Shown: positions 42,615 to 54,650 of the stretch, one piece after another | Layout of the letters: every line of letters begins with the position of its first letter | Numbering within the stretch: the first letter of the stretch is position 1 | From: Neoceratodus forsteri | Lineage: Eukaryota > Chordata > Ceratodontiformes > Ceratodontidae | Length of the DNA stretch: 64,000 bases | Direction: 5' to 3' | Assembly: GCA_016271365.2 (NCBI GenBank) | Contig: CM028129.1 | Location: 848,168,501 to 848,232,500 of the forward strand | Translations under genes and position numbers: made by a program | Notes under the pieces: generated by a model | Told to the model about the DNA's origin: nothing | The model's input: only the letters and a program-made list of their open reading frames with translations | The model's database searches: none

Positions 42615-44375
42615 GGTATACTTGATGATAAGTGTCCTAGGGCAATTTCTGTCTTATAATACTGTTACATATGGTTATTGTTATGTTACTACCTAGGCCC
42701 ATGAAGACAGTAGGGGGGTAAGGAGGAAGGGGAGGATTCTTGGTTTTATTTTACTATTCCTTTTTTCAGGTCCTGCCTTATTATTTATTTATTTAAGGGT
42801 CACTGTGGTTGTAATTGATTGTTTTCCTTAGTTGTATACTATTATGTATGCATTTTAATTTGTTATTTTTAATTGTTACTGGTTATGTAAATGATAAAAT
42901 AAAGTTAATTGCAAAATCCATTCAAATTGACACGATAAAATATTTTCTATGTAGCACTCACAATCATTATTCATGTGTCAGCATTTGCTAGAAAATTGTG
43001 CTGACAAAATTTTAAATAAATACTTTTCTGTGTTATTTTTTAGTCAACACTGATAGCAATTATTCCAGTCTGCCATATGTTCATGTGCAATTTTATTGCA
43101 ATCAGTTTTCTCTGACTTCCTATCTGTTTCATGATGCTAATGATGAACCTTTTTGATGCTTCTGTGCTACTGCTCTTAACTCCTCAATATTCCTTGAAAT
43201 GAATAAAATGTTCTTAATGTGTATCATCCATTTTCTTTCATGACAGAATAAATAAAAAAGTCTCTATATCTTGCTTTTATCATGTCTGTGTGACTGTTAT
43301 TATACGTTGTGAGTTATGGTGCAAACTGTAGATGTCCTTGTGTAAAACTGCTGTGTGATTTTAATATTTTCACACTCATATTTTTTATTTATGTGTCTTA
43401 TGTGCCTTCAATCTACATTATCAATCCTATATGTGATAATACATTTTCTCATGCTGTATAACTTTGATAGTGCGTTGCATCATCACATGAAAGTGATATG
43501 GGTTCCGTGTCATAACGGTGATCGTGGAATAGTGATCACATTATGGTGAGTGTACATTAGCGAAAAAAAAGGCGATGTACACTCGCAGTGAGAAAAACTG
43601 CAAATATGGAAAAGGTTGTTCTGTGGGGGGCCACTGCCCCCATACCTCCCCCAAAGGATTACTAATTCCAGGGATGTACATGTCATGGAGGTGAAACACT
43701 GAAAAACAAATTATGGAGCAAAAAAGAAAAATACTGTATCCTCACCAGCCCTGAACCCTTTACCCTCCCACTGTAGCCAGCCACCCTCACCACTCCACTA
43801 TGGTGCCAGCTCAGCAGACTCATGCTGCACTACCCTTTACATACCCTCCCTCCTCATCCGGTCTCCTTCCCTTTCTTCCTGTTGCTCTGTTCTTCACTGG
43901 TCGCTACCCTTGCAGGGTAGCCCTCATTCCAGCCACTGAGACTGAGTCACTCATATTTGAGTCATTTAAGATTAGTCACCCTTTTGACAGTATACCAGTG
44001 AGATATTGTATGCTGTCATATTCTGCATAATTGCATAATTTGTTATGTTATTTTCATTGGCCATGGATTTCTTTTAATGAAATGAAATGGCTGTGCATAC
44101 AGCTCCAAGTCAGCTGTACACATCTACTATTTTCAGAATGTTTAGTATCTTGGTTTCCACACAGTTCATATGTTGAGGAAATGCTCTTCCTAGGGATAGA
44201 GACTTCTATGGTGGAAAATGTCAGTGTTTCATGTTATTATGGATCTTTGCAAATGCTAATTAATGTTTACTGTAGAAAAAAAATTATAATTTTTCAGACA
44301 AACATGGACACTATCCAGCAGAAGAAGGCTGTGTGGCCTACATAGTATGCTTGATGTGGAAATATTTGTTTTGCA
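42615..44375. other. Non-coding stretch with one hairpin
   Basis: AT-rich up to about 43550. A hairpin, GAGTGTACATTAGC/GCGATGTACACTC, sits at 43548-43584, followed by a G/C-run segment (GGGGGGCCACTGCCCCC, 43626-43642). No gene or known repeat is recognised from 43650 to 44375. Confidence 0.5.
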
Positions 44376-44559
44376 CAGGCCCAGGTAATTGCTCGTATGG
44401 GGTAGTCAGGGTGGGTGGGGTTGCGGACAGCAAAGCCCGAATGAGTGCTACTCTCCCATAGGGGTGGTTAGGATCAGAAGACACCCTGGGGTGAAATGGT
44501 ATCTTGAATGTGGTGATTCCATTCTGGTTCCCATACCCAGGGGCACCTCCATTTTGGGA

Positions 44560-45286
44560 GGGCAAGTAGTTGGGGCAGTTCGTCAACCTTGTCCAACTCG
44601 GGTGCTGTTATGCAATGCCAGATCTGTCTGCAGCAAGACTGGTCTTATTACAGACTTTGTTGTTAGGGCAGATCTGGTTTGCATTACCGAGACCTGGTTG
44701 GATGGGAATGCTGCCCCTTTTTTAGAGGTGGCTGTTCCCACTGGGTACTCGGTTGTACATTGCCCGAGATTGGACCACGGGGGTCGGGGTTGCGGTCTGT
44801 TTCAAGACTGAACTGGGCCAACTATCATACCAGCTGAGGAGGCGGGTCATTTGAGTGTATTGTGGTAGCTGGTGTGGGGTGCAGGATAGCTCTCATCTAC
44901 CGTCCGCCAGGTGATGAGAAGCTGTTCCTGCAGGAAATAGCAGACTTCACTGCCAACATGGCTTTGGGGTCGCCAGACTGATGGTTCTGGATGACTTCAG
45001 TGACTGGGTCGACGACCAACTCCACTTTTTGGTCAACATTTCCTCCAGGTGATGACATCTCTGGGCTTCACACAGGTTGTTTCCTCAGCTATGCACAAGG
45101 GTGGTCACTCTTTTGATTTGGTTTCCTCCTGGGGATCAAGGCCTCCGACTTAGTGGTGGAACGAGTCGGTTGGTCGGACCACCACTCAGTTGGTTCAATT
45201 TTTCAGCCCCTGGGCAGGTCGGCCCCTGTGGAGTTGGTCAGGTACCATCCTTTGCAGGATGTGGTCCCTGAAGACCTGAAGACCTG
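44560..45286 (+). pseudogene. L2-like endonuclease domain
   Basis: The frame 44389-44811 contains RVLLCNARSVCSKTGLITDF, DLVCITETWLDGNAAPF and GYSVVHCPRLDHGGRGCG, the APE N-terminal blocks with E of TETWL intact. Beyond 44811, frames are broken. LDDFSDWVDDQLHFL-type sequence at about 44985-45030 marks the GDFN block, and LVSSWGSRPPT-like sequence the end. Inactive. Confidence 0.75.
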
Positions 45287-46714
45287 ATGGTGGTTATTGA
45301 CCTCTCGTTGTTGGATGAGACTTGCACAGATCCCGAGCAGTTGGTTGCGGCCTATAATGGAGCCGTATCTTCAGCTCTCATTCTGATTGCTCCTATCCAT
45401 GTTCGCCCCATCCCGCGTTGCCCTAGGGCCCCTTGGTTTGATGGGACTCTAAGGGAATTGCAGAGATTGGGGTGTAGGTTAGAGCATCATTGGAGGAAGA
45501 CTGCCTCTGATGCCGGCCACCTTATTTTGTTAGAGCATTATAAACTCTACCAAACAGAAATTACCCATAAGAAGGCAGAATTCCTGTCCAGGGAAATTTC
45601 TGTCACACAGAATCGACTGGCTCAACTCTTAAGAACTGTTGACAGGCTGCACAACCCAGCCTGTCAGCAGTTCCGTCGAGTCTTTTCACAAATTGATTAT
45701 GATGAGATCGCTTGCTTCTTTGCGAATAAGGTGACTGACATCAGGTGGGAGTGCCACCAACTTCACTCTAACAGGGTTGCTGTTGATTGGTGCCTTGTTG
45801 CAGAGCCCGGAGTTTCCTGGAGTACTTTTGACCTGCTGGATTTCATAGCTATTATGTGGATTGTCCAGGAGATGCATCCCATGTGCTGTAGTTTAGGCCC
45901 AGGCCCTACTTCCCTGCTCTTGGGTTGTAGTGATATTATTGGCCCGGTCTTAGCTCAGATTGTCTGGTGCTCTCTGGATTCAGGCAAGTTCGCTAGCTCC
46001 CTGAAGGAGGGGCTGGTGACCCCCCTTCTGAAGAAAGCTTCTTTAAACCCAGAGAACCTAGCAAACTACAGGCCAATCTCTAATCTCCCTTTTGTGGGGA
46101 AGGTTATTGAGAAAGTTGTGGCTGCTCAACTGGATAACCATTTAACCATCCATAATTTATACGAACCTCTCCAATCGGATTTTCATAAGAGGCATAGTAC
46201 TGAGACTGCTCTGGTTTGGGTGCTCAATGATCTCCTGATGGTGAGAGATCGGAGACACCATTCTATCTTGGTTCTCCTGGATTTATTATCAGCTTTTGAT
46301 ACTGTGGATCATGGGGTTCTGCTCAAATGTCTGAGGTTCATCTGCGGGCTGTCTGGTACAGTCCTCAAATGGTTTTCATCTTTCCTCACTGGTAGAATGC
46401 AGAGAGTTATCTCGGGTTTATTTACATCTGGGGCTTTCTCACTGCCCTGAGGGGTACCTCAGGGTTCAGTGCTGCCTCCCATGTTATTCGCAGTAAATAT
46501 GCTACCCCTCAGAGACATTGTAAGATGGTATGGGCTGAGGTTTCATTGCTATGCTGATGATACCCAGCTCCACCTGTCTTTTGCTCCTGACCAGGTTAGT
46601 GCTATCTCAGTACTGAACAGCTGCCTCGTAGAAATCCAAGATTGGATGAATACCAGTGGTCTAAAGTTGAACCCAGGAAAGACTGAGGTTTTGGTTGTGG
46701 ACCCGGGGTCATAG
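45287..46714 (+). pseudogene. L2-like reverse transcriptase
   Basis: A 387-residue frame (45287-46450) and an in-phase continuation (46469-46714) are separated by one stop codon (TGA 46448-46450) just before GVPQGSVLPPMLF. The first holds CPRAPWFDGTLRELQRLGC, LVTPLLKKASLNPENLANYR, PISNLPFVGKVIEKVVAAQL, HSTETALVWVLNDLLMVRD and LVLLDLLSAFDTVDHGVLL. The second holds YADDTQLHLSF (YADD 46550-46561) and LKLNPGKTEVLVVDP. Catalytic aspartates are intact. A single nonsense change and a frameshift at the 3' end are the main lesions. Confidence 0.9.
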
Positions 46715-47200
46715 GGCAGAGGGGTTGAGGACTGGGCTCCCTTCCAGTTTAGTCCTGGGGGAGGCCCAGATTCTCACCTCTGAATGGGTGCGTAACCTAG
46801 GAGTGGTGCTTGATGATGGTCTGACTCTTCATCATCAGGTATCAGCAGTCATCAAGCTGGCCTTTTACCGTCTTAGGAACATTGCTAGGATTAGGCACCT
46901 TGTTCCATCCAGTGACCTTCCTGTCTTGGTCCATGTCTTTGTGACATTGTGCCTTGATTACTGCAACTCCCTTTACCTAGGGCTTTCTGGGGTTGATATC
47001 CACCACTTACAGCTAGTGCAGAATGCAGCAGCACGTTTGTTGGCTGGGGCATCTAGAAGATCTCATATTACCCCTGTGCTGCACGATCTGCACTGGCTGC
47101 CTATATAGTGGTGGATCACCTTTAAAGTAGGTCTTTTGACCTACAAAGCCCTACACGAATTGGGTCCTGATTACTTGAAAGAGCTCCTGGTTCCTTACAC
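46715..47200 (+). pseudogene. L2-like ORF2 C-terminus
   Basis: The frame 46695-47108 has WVRNLGVVLDDGLTLHHQVS, LDYCNSLYLGLSGVDIHHLQ, LVQNAAARLLAGASRRSHIT and LHDLHWLPI, the post-RT blocks of L2. It is one frame away from the RT, so a frameshift lies near 46700. Confidence 0.85.
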
Positions 47201-47514
47201 CCCTTCATGACAGCTCCGCTTGGCTGACGAGGGATTGCTGGAGGTTCCAAGAGTTAACCTAAAGACATCTGGTGCATGTGCGCTGGGTTTGTGGCACCTA
47301 CCCTCTGAATTCTCTGCCCTGTCAGCTTCAGGAGTGCAGGACAGTGGGAGTTTAAGCAGGCGTTAAGACTTTTTATGAGGGCAAGCATTTTCAGTACTTT
47401 CTTGATTTTATATTGTGTGTACTGTGTTTTGTTTTAATGTGAATTGTACAGCGCCTTGAAATTTGAAAGGTGCTTAAACAAATAAATGTTATTATTATTT
47501 TTATTATTTTTAGG

Positions 47515-48490
47515 AATTTTACCCAGCTTTTCAACATGGGGTTCTTGGGATGCCACCTCCATGAACATTGGCACTGTAATTTTATTACTTGGTCTCAAAA
47601 GGTGATTTTGTGGTCACTACGTGAAATCACCTTTCAGGACCGATTAACAAAATGACAGTGCCAGTGTTCATGAGGAGAGGTCCCAAAAAGTCCATGTTGA
47701 AAATCTGGTGCAGAAAACCCAAAAATGACTGCATTATGAGCATGCATTATACAGTTTCTATGCACACTTGTAACTTTGCCAATTTTTTATATTTTCACTC
47801 CAGATTTTCAACATTGCCACTTTTACACATCCTCTTCATGAACAGTACAGCTGTCATTTTTCACATCCTGCCTGTAACATGTTTTCGCACATGTGGCACA
47901 GAATGGCACAGTCACTGTGTGAAACCAACTTTCAGGATGTATAAACAAAATCACAGTGCCACTGTTCATGAGGTGGGGTCCCCAAAAGACCATGTTGAAA
48001 ATTCAAAAACACCTGAGTTATGCATGGTTGTTTAAATTTCGCTACACACCCTCGTAACTTTAACAAATGTTAATATTTTCACTCCAAATATTCAACATTG
48101 CCAGTTTTGTGCACCACCTCATGAACAGTACAGATGTCATTTCTCTTATCCTGCCCAAAATGTATTTATGCAGCAGTGGCATGGAATTGCTCAGTTGCTG
48201 CATGAAATTACCTTTTGGGACCAAGTAACAACATAACAGTGTCAGTGTTCATGAGGTGTGGTTCCAAAATGGGCATGTTGAAAATTTAGTGCAAATATAC
48301 CTAAAAATGCCCGAGTTACGCATGGTCATTGATATTCTTCTAGGCACACATGTAACTTTGGCAATTTATTATATTTTCACTCCAAATTTTCAGCATTGCC
48401 ATTTTTTCACATCACCTCATGAAAAGTACAGCTGTCATTTTTTCAAATCCTGCCAAAAATGTTTTTCCACACCTGTGGCACAAAAAGGCC
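47515..48490 (+). repeat. Palindromic satellite, about 3.3 units of 290 bp
   Basis: Units are anchored on ATATTTTCACTCCA(A/G)AT at about 47792, 48076 and 48378. Each unit is itself an inverted repeat: arms 47530-47609 and 47624-47701 are about 80 bp each and pair from TTCAACATGG...GGTGATTTT to AAATCACCTTTC...CCATGTTGAA around a 14-bp centre. The same family fills 53640-54650. No coding is visible. Confidence 0.85.
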
Positions 48491-48559
48491 AGGTTTGGCT
48501 AGTGTAATGCAGATTAGATCTTACATATGATTTATAGATTGGTAAATTTATCTTGGGTT

Positions 48560-49440
48560 CTCCACGTTTATACATTTTTAACAGACCATAATTTTATATT
48601 GCTTTGGAAATGACTGATGTACAATGTGTATTAAACTTGAAAGAATTAGAGATCATGATTCCCAAGTCCTTTTCTTCTGAAACTGATTTTAGGGCAGTGT
48701 TACTCACAATATATTGCTGATGGAGGTTGTTTCTCCTGAGATGCATTATGCTGCATTTATTTAGATTAAATGACATCCCCCATCCATATGTTCATATAAT
48801 GATTTTATCCATGTTTGTTTGTAATGAGATAATTTGTTTGCTGTTACTGCAAGGACACCCATTTACTATCGTCCATGTACTTTCATGTCCAGATATGTAT
48901 TCTGAATTCATATTTGAAATGAACAAGGAAAATATTATTGCATCTAATATGGACCCTTGGGGACCCCACTTGCAACACTTCGTCTTGGTTGAATGATGAC
49001 CTTTAATAGAAACCACTTGTATTCTATTATTAAGCCGATGTATGACCCAGTTTATAACATTTGTGTTCATTTCCAGTTTCACCATGTTGTCTATATTAGC
49101 CCAGTGTAGCACAAAATTAAATGCCCTACAGTAAATCTATGTATATAATGTCCACCGGATGTTATTGTCAAGTGCATTGCTAATTTTTCATAGAAACAAA
49201 GGAGTTTAGTTAGACATGATCTCTCTGTTTTAAATTCATTCTGTTGAGTATCATTATTATTTGTGCTGTTTATGAGCTCTTTTTGTCCTTTAAGCAAAAA
49301 TAAAGTCCATAATTTGGCCCAGAACCTTAAGTCAAACTTAAGGGATGGTAATTTTAGATATCATATTTACTGCCTTTTTTGAAGATAGGAACAATGTTCA
49401 CTAGTCTCCAGTCTATTTCAGTAGTATCAGGGCATATAAA
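48560..49440 (-). pseudogene. CR1 reverse transcriptase fragment
   Basis: In minus-strand order: a NIVPIFKKGSKY block (about 49390), NEFKTERSCLTKLLCFYEKL (49297-49091), HWANIDNMVKLEMNTNVINW and RIQVVSIKGHHSTKTK then GPQGSILDAIIFSLFISNM (49112-48792). The thumb region follows: SFNLNKCSIMHLRRNNL and SVSEEKDLGIMISNSFKFNT (48776-48594). These are CR1-clade blocks. The catalytic FADD region is damaged, and both ends are truncated. It is oriented opposite to the CR1 at 49.5-57.2 kb. Confidence 0.8.
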
Positions 49441-49536
49441 ATGAAAAAGAACTGTTAAGGTGCAGAGTTTTAAGCAGCATTAACTTTAGTTATAAAATGG
49501 ATAGGGCCAGTCCATGGATCTGATTGGCTGGCACCC

Positions 49537-50815
49537 ATTTGTTCAGCGAGGCACTAAGCAAACTGGCAGCTTATCTACTAGTAATAGTGTATTTTATTGA
49601 GGTAACCTAGTAGTCTTGACGACGGTCTTGTGACCTGTTTCTGATTTCCAGGTCCCTGGGGATTTAAACAAGCTCTGTTCACAGTGCTGGTTTCATTCCT
49701 TCTGACCACCTGCTGTGAGACACTTCGGTGTGAGACAGACATGGCAGAGGTGAACCTGCATTGCTGAATGAATGTATACAATATCAGTTGTCAAGAATCA
49801 GGGGTTTTTCCTCGCTTTTTAAATAACCAAACATCTTGTATTGCTATTGGCATATTGCCGAGAGCCGTGGAGCATTGATTTTATGCTCTGGAAGACATAG
49901 AGCTGGTAATTTTGCTGATTTGCTCAGCGAGGCACTAAGAAAACTTGCCACTTATCTACTAGTAAAAGTGTATTTTATTGAGGCAACCTAGTAGTCTTGG
50001 CGACGGTCTTGTGACCTGCTTCTGACTTCTGGGTCCTGAGGGATTTAAGCGAACTCCATTCACAGTGCTGGTTTCACTCGCTCTGACCACCTGCTGTGAG
50101 ACACCTCGGTATGAGACAGACGTGGCAGAGGTGAACCTGTATTGCTGAATGAAAGTATACAATATCAGTTGTCAAGATTCTGGGATTTTCCTCACTTTTA
50201 AATAATCAAACATCTTGTATTGCTATTGGCATATTGCGAGAGCCATGGAGTGTTGATTTTCTGCTCTGGGAGATACAGTGCTGGTAATTTTGTTGATTTG
50301 TTCAGTGAGGCACTAAGCAAACTTGCAGCTTATCTACTAGTAATAGTGTATTTTATTGAGGCAACCTAGTAGTCTTGAGACGGTCTTGTGACCTGTTTCT
50401 GACTTCCGGGTTCCTCTGGGATTTAAACAAGATCTGTTCACAGTGCTGGTTTCATTCCCTCTGACCACCTGCTGTGAGACACCTCGGTGTGAGACAGACA
50501 TGGCAGAGGTGAACCTACATTGCTGAATGAAAGTATACAATATCATTTGTCAAGATTCTGGGGTTTTTACTCACTTTTTAAACAACCAAACATCTTGTAT
50601 TGCTATTGGCATATTGCTGAGAGCCGTGGAGCATTGATTTTCTGCTCTGGGAGATACAGTGCTGGTAATTTTGCTGATTTGTTCAGTGAGGCACTAAGTA
50701 AACTTGCAGCTTATCTACTAGTAATAGTGTATTTTATTGAGGCAACCTAGTAGTCTTGACAATGGTCTTGTGACCTGTTTCTGACTTCTGGGTCCCTGAG
50801 GGATTTAAGAGCTCT
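49537..50815 (+). repeat. Tandem array, 3.4 units of 379 bp
   Basis: GAGGCACTAAG marks unit positions at 49549, 49927, 50306 and 50686, with spacing 378-380 bp and high identity. Each unit includes TTATCTACTAGTAAT, GGTCTTGTGACCTG, GACCACCTGCTGTGAGACAC and TTGCTATTGGCATATTGC. The array ends about 230 bp before the CR1 ORF1 frame, so it may be its 5' UTR monomers. A 67-69-residue minus-strand frame is kept in three units, but it diverges as much as the surrounding DNA. Confidence 0.9.
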
Positions 50816-51045
50816 GTGTGAGTGGGCGAGCATGGTTGAGACGAGCATGCAAAGACATGCGTGTCCCATCGTGTTATGTGTGTTAAGCCATGATAAGCAG
50901 GGTTAGAACCTTTGAAGTTGGTTGCTACTATTAAGGTATTGTCATAGGTAATATACATCATACTATAGAAGATTGTTGATTGTGTTCTAAACTGTATGCT
51001 ATATACTAGATAAATAGCAGACATTATATCACTGGGGATGGGGAT

Positions 51046-51700
51046 ATGGGGCTTAAATGTTCTAGTTGTCAGATGTATAGTTTAATGTTGGTGCCACTAC
51101 CTCAGTTGTCTTACAAATGTGCAAAGTGTTCAGAACATGAAATCACACTGAACGAATTAGCAAACTTTCATAAAAGACTTGAGTGTCTCAAATTTGAACA
51201 GCAAACAATGACTGCTAAATTAGCTAATAAATGTTCTGCTATGGTTAAAAGATTAACAGACAAAACTGCAGATACAAATGTTTTACTTTTAGATCAAAAT
51301 AGTACTAATTCTCCCTTGGAATCTTGCCAATTAAAGATAATATTCCTGAAGTAAGTCCTTGCAATGTCAACTTCCCTAAACCCTGTAGTTTAACACACAA
51401 ACAGGTGAAGGTAGCAAGAAAAAGAAAATGATGATGATGCCTATTATCTTAATGATGAGGGATGGTACAAAATTCAGAGTAAAATAGTGACAAAAAAAGG
51501 ACGTAAAGCAGAACATTTTGTTTTACCACTTTTAAATAGTTTTGATCCACTTATTTCACATGATTTAGATATGGAGAGTAATACTGTCATATTAAACCCA
51601 CCAATTTTGATTATCGATCCTGCATTGACTATACCTGATAGTGACCGCTCAAATCAAGTAATAGGGTTGAAAGAATTTCCTGTCCCATTGATGACCAATT
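51046..51700 (+). pseudogene. CR1 ORF1 N-terminal region
   Basis: The frame 51046-51354 begins MGLKCSSCQMYSLM and then YKCAKCSEHE, two CxxC pairs about 26 residues apart that resemble the zinc-binding start of CR1 ORF1. A coiled-coil-prone stretch follows (LANFHKRLECLKFEQQTMTA). A second frame (51487-51702) continues with TKKGRKAEHFVLPLLNSF and Asp/Ser/Pro-rich sequence. ATG at 51046 is the first in frame and lies just after the array. Frameshifts occur near 51350 and 51430. Confidence 0.6.
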
Positions 51701-51767
51701 AAATAATGAAGATAGGTCAATTAATCCTTCGTACCCTAGTCTTACTCAGAATACCATCTTACCTGAG

Positions 51768-52412
51768 TTGACAGAAGATTTGAATAACATTGACAATGTT
51801 TTGAACAACCAATTCTATATTCTGGGGGACTCAATTATAAAGTACACCGATCGTTTTTCAACAAGAGGTAATAAACAGAATGTGACCAGCTGTTGCTATA
51901 GGGGAGCAACAATAACAAATATATCAGATATGTTGCCAGGCATCCTGACTACAGTCAAAGAACATAAAACTGTGATCCTACGTGTGGGAACAAATAATAT
52001 TAATAATTCCAAAATAGAGGAGATTATTAGTGAGATGATGGAAGCAGTAGCAACTTTAAAGAGCTTAGAGGCAGACTTTTTTATTTCTGAGATCTTATCA
52101 GTACCCAGAGCATCCAAAAGTAGAAACCAAAAAATTAAAGCCTTTAATAACTGGCTCCATATGTGGTGTTTGGAAAACAAGATAAAATGTTTAATGACTT
52201 GGGAAATGTTTTGTACTAATGATCATTTGTACTGTCAAGATGGTCTCCATTTGAATAAATTTGGTGCTAAACTTCTGGGTAATATTTTCCATCAAGCTAT
52301 CAATTGTGCAAATGGACCACCAAAAACTGATGGACAAGGGCAAAAGGGACTGGTACTGTTTCTGCTGAGAAAATTGGTGATAAGATCACCAGTCTTATTA
52401 AACCAAATCTAA
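51768..52412 (+). pseudogene. CR1 ORF1 SGNH esterase domain
   Basis: A 214-residue open frame carries FYILGDSIIKYTDRF (GDS block I), VILRVGTNNINNSKIEEI (GTN block III) and CQDGLHLNKFGAKLL (DxxH block V). S, N and H of the SGNH set are visible, and the glycine block II is plausible at CYRGATITNI. Esterase domains of this type are known in CR1 ORF1 proteins, and their role is thought to involve membrane or RNP handling. The frame is uninterrupted here, making it one of the longest intact domains in the window. Confidence 0.85.
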
Positions 52413-52414
52413 AT

Positions 52415-53497
52415 GTTTTACTTACCAATGCAAAGTCTCCATTATATGAAAAAGATGAACTTGAGCTCTTGTTAGTAAATAAAAACATTGATATTGCGGC
52501 TATCTCAGAAACCTGGTGGGATGAGTCCTCTACCTGGAATAAATCAATCCCTGGATATAACCTTGTTCACAAGGATAGAAATAATAGAAAGGGAGGTGGG
52601 GTGGTGTTTTACATAAAAAATAATATTAGCGTTAGACAATTAGATAGTACTTTAAATGACTCCTATGAAACTCTATGGGTTGAATTAGATACAAAAATAA
52701 TAAAAATGTATTGGTGGGTATATGCTATAGGCCTCCTGACATTAAATTAGCTGATCATCATCTGTTACACAATGATCTCTCAAGTAAATGTAAGCATAAG
52801 AATATATTGTTACTAGGTGACTAATTCTTCTGGTGTGTAAACTGGAATAATTATTCTGCCCTTAACATTCAGGAACAAGCTTTATTAGATTTTTGTATCG
52901 ATAATGGTTTGCAACAAGTTGTGAATTTTCCTACAAGAGGCAAAAATATAGTGGATCTTGCCTCAACTAACATTCAAGATAAAATTCTAGACTAGAATAT
53001 TTCTGATCCCTTGTTTAATAGTGACCATAGTACTATTACTTTCTCAATCAATAACAAATTTATTAAACAAATGGGTATCACTATTGTCAAGGATTTTAGA
53101 AGGGCAAATTTTGGAGCAATTATTAATGAACTTTATAACTGGACATGGAATGCTAAAGGTGAATCAGTTAATAGCTTATGGAATAATTTAAAGAAAAAAA
53201 TGAGTTGTGTGATAAACATATTCCCAACCGTACACTGTATAACAAAAGAGGAAAACTTCCAATGTGGTAAACAAATAACGTTAGTAAAACAATTTCAGCA
53301 AAGAAAGGAGCTTATAAGGTAGTTAAACGTGATAATAATGACTCTGATAAAATAAATATGAGGAGGCTTTAAGAGTCTGCAAATCTATCATAAAAAATGA
53401 AAACCGGAAAATAGAATTTAGATTGGCACACATGAAAGATTGGGGGAATCTTTCTACTCCTATATCAATAATAAACAAGCATTTGACAATGCCAAAT
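52415..53497 (+). pseudogene. CR1 ORF2 endonuclease, 5' part
   Basis: The frame 52469-52750 has NIDIAAISETWWDESSTW, GYNLVHKDRNNRKGGGVVFY and YETLWVELDTK, the APE blocks with E of SETWW intact. LLLGD sequence at about 52810 marks the GDFN region, broken by a stop. PTRGKNIVDLASTNIQDK (about 52930-52990) and SDPLFNSDHSTITFSINNK (about 53005-53060) mark the later blocks, with the catalytic SDH intact. Linker sequence then runs to SFYSYINNKQAFDNAK, where the insertion begins. Confidence 0.8.
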
Positions 53498-53639
53498 GTT
53501 AGCTTGCTGCCATTGGGAGTGCAGGAGTTAGAGAGATGCAGCATAGGAATGGCAGTCAAGTATTGAACTGATGCCAACCCACCTCCACCCCACAGAGAGT
53601 GACAGGCATTAGGGTGTCCTTTGGGTGTTTGGTAGTGTA

Positions 53640-54650
53640 GTGCGGAAAACATGCTGTGCAGGATGTGAAAAATGACAGCTGCACAGTTCATAAGGAGTGT
53701 AAAAAATGCCAAGGTTGAAAATGTGGCATACAAATATACGAAATTTGCGAGTTACAAGGATGCATGGGAAATATGCAATGCATGCTTGCAACACTGCCAT
53801 TTATGGGCATTCGGTACCAAATTTTAAACATAGGCATTTAGCATCTCTGCTCATGTACAGTGTCACTGTCATTTCCTCAAAGTGTCCCAGAAGTGATTTC
53901 GCATAGCAACCACGCTACTCTGTGCCGGAAGTGCAAAAACACATTTTGGGCAGGATATGTGAAATGATGGCTGTACTGTTCATCAAGAGGTGTGGAAAAA
54001 TGGCAATGGTGAAAATCCAGAGTGAAAATATCATGATTGCACCATGGTACGAGCATGCGTGCAATCTGCCAAAGCACGTTTCTAACACAGTCATTTTATG
54101 GAGTATCAGCACCAAATTTTCAACATAGGCATTTTAGGACCTGTGCTCATGAACTGTGTCACTGTCATTTTCATAATCTGGCCCAAACACTGATTTCCGA
54201 CAGCAACTGCGCTATTGTGTGCCGGAAGTGCGGAAACGCATTTCAGGCAGGATGTGGAAAATGACAGCTATACTGTTCACAAGGGAGGTGTACAAAAATG
54301 CCAATGCTGAAAATCCGGTGTTAAAATATTGCGAGATGCATGAAGTTATAAGCCTGCGTACTTAACTACTGCTTGCTGCTCTTTTAAAAACAGGCATTTG
54401 TTGGATTTTTCCCACAAATTTGGAACATAGGCTTTTGAAGTCTCATGAACACTGGCACTGTCATTTCATTAATGGGTTCTGAAAGGTGATTTTTGCGCAG
54501 TGACTGCAAAATCACCTTTCAAAATCGATTAACAGCCATGACAGTGATAGAAATCATGAGGAGGGCCCCAAAACCCATGTTGAAAATTTGGTGCCAAAAT
54601 CAAGAAATGCCTGAGATATGCAGCAAGTTGAAAAAACCCTATTCACTACA
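53640..54650. repeat. Palindromic satellite, second array
   Basis: Units recur at 53673, 53966 and 54264 (GGCTGTACTGTTCAT-type anchors, spacing about 295 bp). They share TGAAAAT, CAGGATGTG and CTCATGAAC...TGTCACTGTCATTT blocks with the array at 47.5-48.5 kb. Units again pair with themselves: arms meet around a GTG-ending centre such as TTCCGACAGCAACTGC. Confidence 0.8.

Larger units (their letters stand above)
44376..47505 (+). mobile_element. L2-like LINE
   Basis: Plus-strand element with endonuclease, RT and C-terminal region, closing in a GCCTTGAAATTTGAAAGGTG stretch and a TTATTATTATTTTTATTATT tail, typical of L2 3' ends. The same family type as the minus-strand copy at 8.6-10.1 kb. Confidence 0.85.
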
